Translations under genes and position numbers: made by a program
The notes under the pieces: model-generated
Database searches by the model: none
Seen by the model: the letters and a program-made list of their open reading frames with translations, nothing else
What the model was told of the DNA's origin: nothing
Shown: positions 1 to 5,230 of the stretch, one piece after another
How positions within the stretch are numbered: position 1 is the first letter of the stretch
Layout of the letters: every line of letters starts with the position of its first letter
Assembly: GCA_031265345.1 (NCBI GenBank)
Contig: JAISCU010000424.1
Span: forward strand, 1 to 6,708
From: Bifidobacteriaceae bacterium
GTDB taxonomy: Bacteria > Actinomycetota > Actinomycetes > Actinomycetales > WQXJ01
Direction of reading: 5' to 3'
Length of the DNA: 6,708 nt

Positions 1-777
1 CCGGATGGTCAGGTCCAGGTCCTCGACCGGCAGGGCCAGATCGGCGGCCAGGGCGGCGTCGGTCGGGCTGGGGCCGATCTCCACGCCCTCCGCCTCCGGG
101 TTGAGCTCGCGCGCCAACCCGAACAACTCGGTCAGGGTCTTGCCCGCCGAAGCCATGGCGCTGCGCGGCGTGATGGCCCGTTTGGTCTCCACGTCCAGGA
201 TCAACCGGTCGAAGTCGGTGTGCTGCTCGACGCGGGTCGCCTCGACTTTGTAGCCGACTTTCAGGACCGGCGAGTAGATCGAGTCGATCGGGACGCGGCC
301 GATCTCAGCGTCCGCGGCTTTGTTCTGCACGGCCGAGACGTAGCCCCGCCCGCGCTCCACGGTCAGTTCGATCTCGAGCTTGCCCTTGGCGTTGAGGGTG
401 GCGATGTGAAGGTCGGGGTTGTGCACCTCGACGCCCGCCGGCGGGGTGATGTCCGCCGCCGTGACCTCGCCCGGCCCCTGCTTGCGCAGGTACATGACCA
501 CCGGCGTGTCGTGCTCCGAGGACACCACCAGGTTCTTCAGCCCGAGGATGATCTCAGTCACATCCTCCTTGACCCCCGGCACGGTCGAGAACTCGTGCAG
601 CACGCCGTCGATCCGGATCGACGTGACCGCCGAACCGGGGATCGAGGACAGCAGGGTCCGCCGCATCGAGTTCCCCAGCGTGTAGCCGAAACCCGGCTCC
701 AGGGGCTCGATCACGAAACGCGAGCGGAATTCGGAGACCGACTCCTCGGTCAGTGTGGGACGTTGTGCAATTAGCAC
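1..777 (-). CDS. rpoA: DNA-directed RNA polymerase subunit alpha (partial, C-terminus beyond the left edge)
   Basis: Alpha subunit of RNA polymerase: its N-terminal domain dimerises and nucleates beta/beta' assembly, and its C-terminal domain contacts UP elements and activators. The 259 codons present translate as [12 protein letters not shown]..., with the dimerisation signature [18 protein letters not shown] at about residues 31-48, and run to [11 protein letters not shown], the start of the C-terminal domain; roughly the last 75-80 residues lie outside the window. The start is GTG at 777-775. It is chosen because the protein then begins exactly at the conserved actinobacterial N-terminus and has an AAGGAAG Shine-Dalgarno at 785-791, 7 bases upstream. 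It is the last visible gene of the infA-rpmJ-rpsM-rpsK-rpoA cluster, 130 bases after rpsK, and that gap holds a strong hairpin. rplQ would normally follow. Identity is certain from sequence recognition; only the regulation is open. Confidence 0.98.
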   Translation of the reverse strand, partial: MLIAQRPTLTEESVSEFRSRFVIEPLEPGFGYTLGNSMRRTLLSSIPGSAVTSIRIDGVLHEFSTVPGVKEDVTEIILGLKNLVVSSEHDTPVVMYLRKQGPGEVTAADITPPAGVEVHNPDLHIATLNAKGKLEIELTVERGRGYVSAVQNKAADAEIGRVPIDSIYSPVLKVGYKVEATRVEQHTDFDRLILDVETKRAITPRSAMASAGKTLTELFGLARELNPEAEGVEIGPSPTDAALAADLALPVEDLDLTIR

Positions 778-866
778 CGCTTATCTTCCTTGTCTCGGGG
801 CCCCCGCTATTTGAGGTCCCGTTTCGTAACTTGGACGGGCGCGGCCTCGGTCCGCCGCGTCGTCTT

Positions 867-900
867 GGCGCGGCATCGTCCATCTGCACGATGCCGTGCC
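867..900 (-). repeat. Hairpin R1 in the rpsK-rpoA gap (mini copy of the CGGCATCG element)
   Basis: Arms 867-879 and 888-900 pair over 13 positions (12 Watson-Crick and one G-T) around an 8-base loop. The inner arms GGCATCGT / ACGATGCC match the ends of the dispersed elements at 2460-2577, 2957-3031, 3795-3889 and 5231-5328, as if the two ends of such an element were joined with the middle missing. There is no T-tract on either side, so it is not a canonical terminator. In the polycistronic transcript it would fold between rpsK and rpoA and could act in processing, stability or partial attenuation; that is inference. Confidence 0.75.
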
Positions 901-907
901 GCGGGTA

Positions 908-1309
908 CTACACCCGGCGCCGCTTGGGCGGACGGGCGCCGTTGTGAGCCTGCGGAGTCACGTCCGTGATCGAACCGACTTCGAGGCCCGCCGCTTGCAG
1001 CGAGCGGATGGCGGTCTCGCGGCCGGAGCCGGGACCCTTGACGAACACGTCGACCTTCTTGACCCCGTGGTCCTGGGCCCGCTTGGCGGCCTGGTCCGCC
1101 GCCAACTGGGCGGCGAAGGGCGTCGACTTGCGCGAGCCCTTGAAACCGACCTGGCCGGACGAGGCCCACGCCAGCACGGCGCCGGACTGGTCGGTGATCG
1201 ACACGATGGTGTTGTTGAAGGTCGACTTGATGTGCGCGTGCCCGTGCGGGACGTTCTTCTTGTCCTTGCGGCGGACCTTCCGCGTTCCTTGACGAGTCTT
1301 TGGGGGCAT
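908..1309 (-). CDS. rpsK: 30S ribosomal protein S11 (uS11)
   Basis: Small-subunit platform protein, near the E-site mRNA path and next to S18 and S21. The 133 residues are full length. Family blocks are visible: [15 protein letters not shown] at 26-40, [15 protein letters not shown] at 90-104, and the C-terminal [18 protein letters not shown] at 116-133. The N-terminal 20 residues are very basic, as in other actinobacterial S11 proteins. It starts at ATG 1309-1307, with AAGGAGAT at 1321-1328, 11 bases upstream. It lies 62 bases after rpsM on the same strand, so it is presumably in the same operon. rpsD, which follows rpsK in Mycobacterium, is absent here; S4 must be encoded elsewhere. Confidence 0.98.
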   Translation of the reverse strand: MPPKTRQGTRKVRRKDKKNVPHGHAHIKSTFNNTIVSITDQSGAVLAWASSGQVGFKGSRKSTPFAAQLAADQAAKRAQDHGVKKVDVFVKGPGSGRETAIRSLQAAGLEVGSITDVTPQAHNGARPPKRRRV

Positions 1310-1371
1310 GTTCTGCCTCTATCTCCTTGGCTTGTGATCTCAATCGATGGGCTTGGACCGGCTTGGCGCCG

Positions 1372-1752
1372 TCACTTCTTGCCGGCCTTCTTCTTGCCGG
1401 CCACGGTGCGCTTGCGGCCCTTGCGGGTGCGCGCGGTGGTCTTGGTCCGTTGCCCGTGGACGGGCAGACCGCGGCGATGCCGGATCCCCTGGTAGGAGCC
1501 GATCTCGACCTTGCGCCGGATGTCGGCCTGGATCTCGCGCCTGAGGTCGCCCTCGACGCGGAAGTTGGCCTCGATGTAGTCGCGCAGGGCCACCAATTCC
1601 TGATCGGTCAAGTCTTTGACCCGCGTGTCCGGGTTGACCCCGGTGGCCTGGATGGTTTGCGTGGCGCGGGTCCTCCCGACGCCGAAAATATAGGTGAGGG
1701 CGATCTCGACGCGCTTGTCGCGCGGCAAGTCGACACCGACTAGACGAGCCAT
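1372..1752 (-). CDS. rpsM: 30S ribosomal protein S13 (uS13)
   Basis: Protein of the 30S head that contacts the P-site tRNA with its tail and bridges to the 50S subunit. The 126 residues are full length: [20 protein letters not shown] at the N-terminus, the family block [13 protein letters not shown] at 91-103, and a lysine/arginine-rich tail ending GKKKAGKK. It starts at ATG 1752-1750, with GGAGAGT at 1761-1767 as the ribosome binding site. It sits between rpmJ, with an unusually wide 235-base gap, and rpsK. The width of the upstream gap leaves room for a leader or an internal promoter. Confidence 0.98.
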   Translation of the reverse strand: MARLVGVDLPRDKRVEIALTYIFGVGRTRATQTIQATGVNPDTRVKDLTDQELVALRDYIEANFRVEGDLRREIQADIRRKVEIGSYQGIRHRRGLPVHGQRTKTTARTRKGRKRTVAGKKKAGKK

Positions 1753-1987
1753 ATGGCTTCACTCTCCAAAAGAGTTAGTGGAGGTCTGGACCCATCGCCT
1801 CCGCCAGCGGTTCGTCTGTGGCTGGCAGCCCCGGCCTCCAACCGGGGGCGACCGCACGTTCCGGGCCTCGCTCGCATTGGTCTATGCCGATGCTCGCTTC
1901 GAGCCGGGCCGCGCGGTGGCGGTGCGTCTTTGGTTATATGTGGTGCCTGTATGTGCCTGTGCGCCGGGGTGCCCGTTACTGGTCGGA
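1753..1987 (-). other. Wide rpmJ-rpsM intergenic region with hairpins
   Basis: 235 bases with no credible gene. Read on the minus strand, a hairpin CCCCGG - 7 bases - CCGGGG lies at 1829-1847, and a smaller one, GCTCG-N3-CGAGC, at 1892-1904. A TATAAC hexamer occurs nearer rpmJ, in CACATATAACC, but no good -35 partner sits 16-18 bases upstream of it, so I do not call a promoter. The region may be a structured leader for rpsM, for example for autoregulation by a ribosomal protein, but nothing in it is diagnostic. Confidence 0.4.
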
Positions 1988-2101
1988 CTAGCCCTGGCGC
2001 TGTTTGTGCCGCGGGTTCTCGCAGATCACCATCACGGTGCCGTGGCGCCGGATGACCTTGCATTTCTCGCAGATCCTCTTGACTGACGGTTTGACCTTCA
2101 C
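1988..2101 (-). CDS. rpmJ: 50S ribosomal protein L36 (bL36), zinc-binding form
   Basis: Smallest large-subunit protein. It is 37 residues, starting [20 protein letters not shown] and ending NPRHKQRQG. The zinc-ribbon residues C11, C14, C27 and H32 are all present, so this is the Cys-containing (C+) form rather than the zinc-free paralogue made under zinc limitation. The start is GTG at 2101-2099, with AGGAG at 2112-2116 overlapping the infA stop codon, which suggests translational coupling to infA. Only 13 bases separate it from infA. Confidence 0.97.
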   Translation of the reverse strand: MKVKPSVKRICEKCKVIRRHGTVMVICENPRHKQRQG

Positions 2102-2114
2102 GTTCCTTCAACTC

Positions 2115-2336
2115 CTACTTGTAGCGATAGACGATGCGGCCACGGTCCAGGTCGTAGGGGCTGAGCTCGACCACCACCCGGTCTTCCGGCAGAATCCTGA
2201 TGTAGTGCTGGCGCATCTTGCCTGAGATGTGTGCCAGGACGCGGTGCCCATTGGTCAGCTCAACGCGGAACATCGCGTTGGGCAGAGCCTCGACCACGCT
2301 GCCCTCGATCTCTATTACCCCCTCCTTCTTGGCCAT
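2115..2336 (-). CDS. infA: Translation initiation factor IF-1
   Basis: IF-1 binds the 30S A site during initiation, with IF-2 and IF-3. The 73 residues [20 protein letters not shown]... to ...GRIVYRYK are a complete single OB-fold of normal size, including the conserved [18 protein letters not shown] stretch at 33-50. ATG 2336-2334 is chosen because the family begins at MAKK(E/D)G and GGAGGGAC at 2337-2344 is a good ribosome binding site. The reading frame stays open far upstream, but that extension is repeat DNA. This is the first gene of the minus-strand cluster, with its own candidate promoter and attenuator-like hairpin upstream; adk and map, frequent upstream partners, are not here. Confidence 0.98.
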   Translation of the reverse strand: MAKKEGVIEIEGSVVEALPNAMFRVELTNGHRVLAHISGKMRQHYIRILPEDRVVVELSPYDLDRGRIVYRYK

Positions 2337-2389
2337 GTCCCTCCGCTGTCGCCTCGCTGTCAGTAATTGTGTGTGATTGTGCGCGCGGG

Positions 2390-2409
2390 AAAATGGCCCA
2401 GGCGGGCCA
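2390..2409 (-). terminator. Attenuator-like hairpin in the infA leader
   Basis: Read on the minus strand, TGGCCC-gcct-GGGCCA forms a perfect 6-bp, mostly G/C stem with a 4-base loop (2409 to 2394), followed at once by TTTT (2393-2390). It lies between the candidate infA promoter at 2453-2458 and the infA start at 2336. The form is that of a short intrinsic terminator. The U-run is short, so it may act as a partial attenuator, or as the end of transcripts coming from vapBC some 650 bases upstream. Confidence 0.45.
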
Positions 2410-2452
2410 AGCACGGCCCTGTCAGGCCGAAGGCGCACACGTCCAACGGGTA

Positions 2453-2490
2453 AGTCTACGCCATCGGCGCAAGTGCTCGCTCCCACTTGC
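2453..2490 (-). promoter_or_regulatory. Candidate infA promoter with an inverted repeat over the -35 region
   Basis: TAGACT on the minus strand (2458-2453) matches the -10 favoured by actinobacterial housekeeping sigma factors and lies about 117 bases before the infA start. No good -35 hexamer is seen at 16-18 bases. That position lies instead inside the loop of a perfect 7-bp inverted repeat, GCAAGTG-N8-CACTTGC, at 2469-2490. The repeat could be an operator or replace a -35 with an activator site. It may also belong to element R2. The assignment rests on motif and position only. Confidence 0.4.
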
Positions 2491-2577
2491 CCTCGGTTTC
2501 CCGCCCAGCGAACCCCGCCGCCGGGGACGGTCCTTCCCTCCGCCGCCTTGGACAGACATCGGCGCACGATGCCGCTT
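2460..2577 (-). repeat. Dispersed CGGCATCG element, copy R2
   Basis: The right end is GACAGACATCGGCGCACGAT plus GCCGC (2551-2575), nearly the same as copy R5 (5301-5325). The middle (about 2520-2550) aligns with R4 through GGGGACGG and following bases. The left end is less certain; GCCATCGGCGC at 2460-2470 resembles the GGCATCGGCGGC left ends of R4 and R5. If that boundary is right, the element abuts the -10 hexamer of the candidate infA promoter. No transposase is encoded, so it is at most a non-autonomous or structural repeat. Confidence 0.6.
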
Positions 2578-2590
2578 GGTCGTCGATCCA

Positions 2591-2862
2591 CGTTCGCACA
2601 GTTCCGCCCGCCCGCAGCCCCGGCGCCCCAGTCGGCCCTTGTCCAGAAATGGCTCCAATTGGCGGCGGGGTCGAGTTCCAGCCAGTTGCGGACACCCGCT
2701 TCCGATGCCGCCCGGCCGCAGACCGGCGTTCGCGCAGGTCACAGGGCTGGCGGCATCGGCGTCTCAGTCGGCCCGTGTCCACAAACGGCTGCAATTGGCG
2801 TCCGGGCCGAGTTCCAGCCAGTTGCGGACACCGACATCCCTCGCCGCCCAACCCGGAACCTG
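2591..2862 (+). repeat. Two tandem 136-bp units, each with an imperfect hairpin
   Basis: Unit A (2591-2726) and unit B (2727-2862) align in register. CGTTCGC recurs at 2591/2727, CAGTCGGCCC at 2629/2765, and a 24-base block is identical at 2673-2696 and 2809-2832. Homology fades over the last 25-30 bases of unit B. Within unit B, 2775-2791 pairs with 2815-2831 at 14 of 17 positions (GTGTCCACAA against TTGCGGACAC). The same positions in unit A pair at 12 of 17. 136 is not a multiple of three, so this is not an in-frame protein repeat. Confidence 0.8.
2702..2759. repeat. Perfect 11-bp inverted repeat across the junction of the 136-bp units
   Basis: CCGATGCCGCC at 2702-2712 and its exact reverse complement GGCGGCATCGG at 2749-2759 enclose 36 bases spanning the boundary of units A and B. 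The arms carry the same CGATGCC / GGCATCG word as the ends of the dispersed elements, but in outward order (CGATGCC first). This suggests that the junction was formed by two element ends meeting. Confidence 0.6.
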
Positions 2863-2956
2863 CAATTGGATGGTCTCGCGGGTCGGGGCAGTGTCGACAC
2901 CATCGGTTTGCAGGGTTCAGGCCTGAAGTGACCCATTCCGCCGCACACTCCGGCGA

Positions 2957-3031
2957 GCGGCATCCGCGGCGTAGACAAGCGTCGGCTCCTCCCCAACCGA
3001 GGGAGAGAGCCACAGGCGCACGATGCCGCCC
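2957..3031 (-). repeat. Dispersed CGGCATCG element, copy R3
   Basis: A 75-bp element. The left end is GCGGCATCCGCGGC (2957-2970) and the right end GCGCACGATGCCGC (3016-3029). The middle, GTCGGCTCCTC...GAGGGAGAGAG, aligns with the middle of R4. An inner stem CCTC (2988-2991) / GAGG (2999-3002) is kept between R3 and R4. It is the shortest near-complete copy. It starts 30 bases beyond the vapC stop codon, so it lies in the 3' end of any vapBC transcript. Confidence 0.65.
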
Positions 3032-3037
3032 GCCCGG

Positions 3038-3059
3038 CTCGCCCCATCCGCAGGACGAG
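3038..3059 (-). terminator. Weak stem-loop directly after vapC
   Basis: On the minus strand CTCGTCC and GGGCGAG can pair over 7 positions (one G-T) around an 8-base loop, starting two bases after the vapC TAG. No T-run follows, so an intrinsic terminator is not shown. It may just protect or trim the 3' end, possibly together with element R3. Confidence 0.25.
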
Positions 3060-3060
3060 G

Positions 3061-3465
3061 CTATGAAACAGCGGGTATCAGCAAAGCCCCGTCCGGGTGG
3101 GCCAGCGCCAGGCCACGGTCGAGGGTGACCAGCACGCAGCCGTCGCGGCTCTTGGCCAGGGAGACCAGGTACGTGTCAGTCACTTGCCGGTGTCCGAGCA
3201 CCGCGCCCAGGTCCACCTTGCGGTACGAGACGTCATCCGGCCAGAAATGGTAGCCGGGCCGCTCGGCCAATCGGTCAAGGACTCGCCCGGTCTGGCGGCC
3301 GGTCATGCCGGACCGCACCAAGAAACGGACCAGCGCGCCTTCGACCACCGGGCAAACGGCGAATTCGGAGACCTGGGCCGCCCAGCCGTTGGCCCGCGCC
3401 CAATGCTCGTGTCCCTCAACCATCAAAGCGATCAACGTGCTCGAGTCCAGCAGATAGGTAGTCAT
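3061..3465 (-). CDS. vapC: VapC-like PIN-domain ribonuclease toxin
   Basis: Toxin of a type II toxin-antitoxin pair. VapC proteins are Mg2+-dependent endoribonucleases that cut specific RNAs, often tRNA or the 23S sarcin-ricin loop; the target cannot be read from the sequence. The 134 residues form one PIN domain, the usual family size. The acidic metal-binding set is in place: D7 in YLLDSSTLIAL, E42 in PVVEGALVRFL, D97 in VTDTYLVSLA and D116 in VTLDRGLAL. It therefore looks catalytically intact. The ATG at 3465-3463 overlaps the antitoxin stop as ATGA, the usual coupled arrangement that keeps antitoxin synthesis first. It is transcribed from the promoter upstream of vapB. The gap downstream is repeat DNA. 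The subfamily is not assigned. Confidence 0.92.
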   Translation of the reverse strand: MTTYLLDSSTLIALMVEGHEHWARANGWAAQVSEFAVCPVVEGALVRFLVRSGMTGRQTGRVLDRLAERPGYHFWPDDVSYRKVDLGAVLGHRQVTDTYLVSLAKSRDGCVLVTLDRGLALAHPDGALLIPAVS

Positions 3466-3695
3466 GCGTCCTGGTCCAGCATCGCTTCCACTTCGGCCTG
3501 CGTGAAAGTCCGGCCCAAGTTGACAACCGGGAAGCCTGAGACCGGGTTGACCTTGACTTCCACGTCCCAGTCCAAATCGGCCAGGCCGCGAGCCGCCAGA
3601 GCCGCGACCGTCGAGGAGAGCGACTGACCCTGTTCTTGAGAGTAGCGACGAATCCGCTCGTGCAGGCCAGGCGGCAAATCAACGGTGGTGCGCAC
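3462..3695 (-). CDS. vapB: VapB-like ribbon-helix-helix antitoxin
   Basis: Partner antitoxin of the PIN toxin. The 77 residues read MRTTVDLPPGLHERIRRYSQ... The N-terminal 40 residues fit a ribbon-helix-helix DNA-binding fold (beta strand RTTVDLP, then two helices with GQSLSSTVAALAARGL). The C-terminal part, NPVSGFPVVNLGRTFTQAEV, resembles the toxin-binding tail of VapB proteins. I chose GTG 3695-3693. It has no Shine-Dalgarno, but a -10 hexamer ends 6 bases before it, so transcription would begin at the start codon itself (leaderless). Longer in-frame readings give no better start, and the nearby ATGATG is out of frame. It should repress its own promoter alone or with VapC. Confidence 0.85.
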   Translation of the reverse strand: MRTTVDLPPGLHERIRRYSQEQGQSLSSTVAALAARGLADLDWDVEVKVNPVSGFPVVNLGRTFTQAEVEAMLDQDA

Positions 3696-3701
3696 AATTG
3701 C

Positions 3702-3730
3702 ATCATATCGCGAATCGCAAGTGATTCCAA
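3702..3730 (-). promoter_or_regulatory. vapBC promoter, leaderless, with a candidate VapB operator
   Basis: On the minus strand TTGGAA (3730-3725) and TATGAT (3707-3702) are separated by exactly 17 bases: 4 of 6 and 5 of 6 matches to the sigma70 consensus. Six bases lie between the -10 and the vapB GTG, so the expected transcription start is the G of GTG. Between the hexamers, overlapping the -35, is the inverted repeat GAATC-N6-GATTC (3712-3727), a plausible operator for autoregulation by the ribbon-helix-helix antitoxin. Promoter form and spacing are seen; operator function is inferred. Confidence 0.75.
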
Positions 3731-3794
3731 TGGTTCGGCGGACTGCCGCGATACTCGGCGTCGAAGCTGGGCCGATCATACGGCTGGTCTGGGA

Positions 3795-3889
3795 GCACGG
3801 CATCGGCGGCATTACGGTTTGGCGCCAACGGGACGGGGGACGGCTCCTCGCCCAGTCGAGGGACAGACGTTGACGCACGATGCCGCCCG
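3795..3889 (-). repeat. Dispersed CGGCATCG element, copy R4
   Basis: A 95-bp element. The left end is GCACGGCATCGGCGGC (3795-3810), shared letter for letter with R5. The right end is GGGACAGACGTTGACGCACG followed by ATGCCGC (to 3886). The ends form an imperfect terminal inverted repeat with core CGGCATCG. An inner stem CCTCG (3846-3850) / CGAGG (3857-3861) has a counterpart in R3. It lies between the vapBC promoter and the gene at 4013. Confidence 0.75.
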
Positions 3890-3929
3890 CACGCTCTGAC
3901 GGAGCGGAGTTGCGGGCCCGGCGGAAACT

Positions 3930-3946
3930 GTCTGCTCGGAGCAGAC
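3930..3946. promoter_or_regulatory. Perfect inverted repeat upstream of the membrane-protein gene
   Basis: GTCTGCT-CGG-AGCAGAC, perfect 7-bp arms and a 3-base centre, about 67 bases upstream of the ATG at 4013. There is no T-run, so a terminator is unlikely. It could be an operator or a tight mRNA hairpin. No regulator is recognised from it. Confidence 0.4.
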
Positions 3947-4012
3947 CCGCACACGCGCGGCGGCCAATACCCTTGGGGAAACGATCAACGCAGACGCCAC
4001 AAGGGGGCCGCC

Positions 4013-5131
4013 ATGTCGCAGGCATATCCGCCGTACCCGCCATACACGCCACCGGCCGCCAAGCCCAAGAAGTACCGACGCATCAAGGTGGGCATCGCGT
4101 TGATGGCGGTCGGACTGGCGTCCATCTTGGCCGGGATCGTCGTCGTGCTTGTGACGATGAATAGCCGTTCGGCCCACCATGTGGAGTCGTTCCGGGCCGG
4201 TGCCATACCGGTCGGGACCGGCGATCCGGCCTCGTCGATTCCGGATCAGTATTGGGAATCCATCTACAGCGAGCCGGGAACGAAACACGAGATTTGGGCC
4301 AGCCGGACCGTCACGTCCTGCTACGCGACCGATGGCGAGGGCGCGGACATCAACACTGACTTGCAGCCTGGCGACCTGCGCGAGTATGAGGGTGAACACG
4401 GCACAGAGTACCTGCGGTACACAATCAAGGCTCGTGACGGCTTGCGCCTGTACTGCGGGGACCCAGACGGCGCAGGCCTAAGCTTGGTCGAGGTGGTGGG
4501 TCCGCTGAAATCCGGTGCAGAACAACCGGGGCAGATGATGGGTTACCTGCTACCGAGCAGCCTCGGCCTGAACATGGCGATCATCGGCTTGATCCTGACC
4601 CTCAACGGCATTCGTGCCCGGCGGCGCGCCCGGACAGTCGCAGCAACCGGCACGGCAGGGCCTGGCGCAGGCGGCATCCCGGCCGTCGGCGCGGAGCCCG
4701 CCCCGCCAGGGGCCTATGGGCAAGCGCACCAGTATCCGGCCCCGCCTGGGGAAGTTGCCGACACCAGCCCTCTAGCCGCGACCGCGCCACCCATTCCGCC
4801 GGGGGACTATCCACAGCCGTACCCGTACACATATGCGTATCCGCCCAGCGTCCAGCCGGGCGCGCAGCCAACGCTGGACCAGTTGCAGCACCCTTTCTCG
4901 GGTCAGCTCAAGGGCCTGAAAGTATGGGCGATCATCAACTGCTGTGTCATGCCCGAGTATGTGGTCCCGTTCTTCGCGCTCTCGCAGGTGTCCAAAGCCC
5001 GGCGCGCGACCAGCCCAGAAGAGTTCCATCGGCACAGGAGGCTGGCCCTGATCCTGAACTGGGTCTGCACCGGATTCTTGAGCCTCATATTCGTCAGCGG
5101 CATAGTCTTGGCGATTGTGTATGGCGCCTGA
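4013..5131 (+). CDS. Pro/Tyr-rich multi-pass membrane protein with CD225-like C-terminus
   Basis: Not recognised as a named gene. It has 372 residues. The N-terminal tail is PYPPYPPYTPP, then a basic patch KPKKYRRIK. Hydrophobic segment 1 is at about 27-48, followed by a polar, probably extracytoplasmic part (49-175) with two cysteines, C103 and C148, that could form a disulfide. Segment 2 is at about 177-199, followed by RARRRAR (201-207), a cytoplasmic anchor. A long Pro/Ala/Gly/Tyr linker covers 215-293. The C-terminus has two more hydrophobic segments, about 302-323 (LKVWAIINCCVMPEYVVPFF) and 344-369, joined by the basic loop SQVSKARRATSPEEFHRHRR. This last part resembles CD225/dispanin-type or DUF4190-type domains of actinobacterial membrane proteins. 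The start ATG has AAGGGGG 5 bases upstream. Function is unknown; it appears monocistronic. Confidence 0.85.
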   Translation: MSQAYPPYPPYTPPAAKPKKYRRIKVGIALMAVGLASILAGIVVVLVTMNSRSAHHVESFRAGAIPVGTGDPASSIPDQYWESIYSEPGTKHEIWASRTVTSCYATDGEGADINTDLQPGDLREYEGEHGTEYLRYTIKARDGLRLYCGDPDGAGLSLVEVVGPLKSGAEQPGQMMGYLLPSSLGLNMAIIGLILTLNGIRARRRARTVAATGTAGPGAGGIPAVGAEPAPPGAYGQAHQYPAPPGEVADTSPLAATAPPIPPGDYPQPYPYTYAYPPSVQPGAQPTLDQLQHPFSGQLKGLKVWAIINCCVMPEYVVPFFALSQVSKARRATSPEEFHRHRRLALILNWVCTGFLSLIFVSGIVLAIVYGA

Positions 5132-5230
5132 TCCGCCCGCTGATCTCGACTGGCCTGACCAGCGCCGCCTGCAGTGGCACGGCACCTACCCCGGCCACCC
5201 GCTAACCCGACGGTGGCCGCTGACCCGACC

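Larger units (their letters stand above)
2337..3060. other. Gene-free, repeat-rich region between infA and vapC
   Basis: 724 bases with no convincing coding gene. From the infA side it holds the infA leader (2337-2460), element R2 (about 2460-2577), two tandem 136-bp hairpin units (2591-2862), a stretch with a perfect 10-bp palindrome GTGTCGACAC at 2891-2900, element R3 (2957-3031), and a weak stem-loop just after the vapC stop. Several frames remain open here, but none has a ribosome binding site plus a recognisable protein, and the repeated units are not multiples of three. Confidence 0.7.
3696..4012. other. Divergent intergenic region between vapB and the membrane-protein gene
   Basis: 317 bases without a gene. 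It holds the vapBC promoter (3702-3730, minus), element R4 (3795-3889), a perfect inverted repeat (3930-3946) and the plus-strand ribosome binding site AAGGGGG at 4001-4007. No convincing promoter for the plus-strand gene was found. CCAATACCCTTGG at 3964-3976 is a small symmetric site with no assigned role. Confidence 0.6.

Noticed and set aside
867..900. Intrinsic terminator after rpsK
   Set aside because: The stem is strong, but no T-run follows on either strand, and rpoA continues the operon.
1470..1485. CGATGCC word within rpsM as another repeat copy
   Set aside because: Only the short word matches. It encodes the conserved S13 RHRRGL segment, so it is a coding coincidence.
2115..2591. 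158-codon minus-strand frame that would give IF-1 an 85-residue N-terminal extension
   Set aside because: The extension is repeat DNA plus the leader with the promoter and hairpin. IF-1 is complete at 73 residues from ATG 2336, with a good ribosome binding site.
2591..2862. CRISPR array
   Set aside because: Only two units of 136 bp with diverged copies; no 25-40-bp direct repeats with unique spacers and no cas genes.
3416..3730. Alternative ATG (MMQL...) start near vapB
   Set aside because: It is in a different frame from the ribbon-helix-helix protein; the in-frame GTG at 3695 fits the promoter and the protein.
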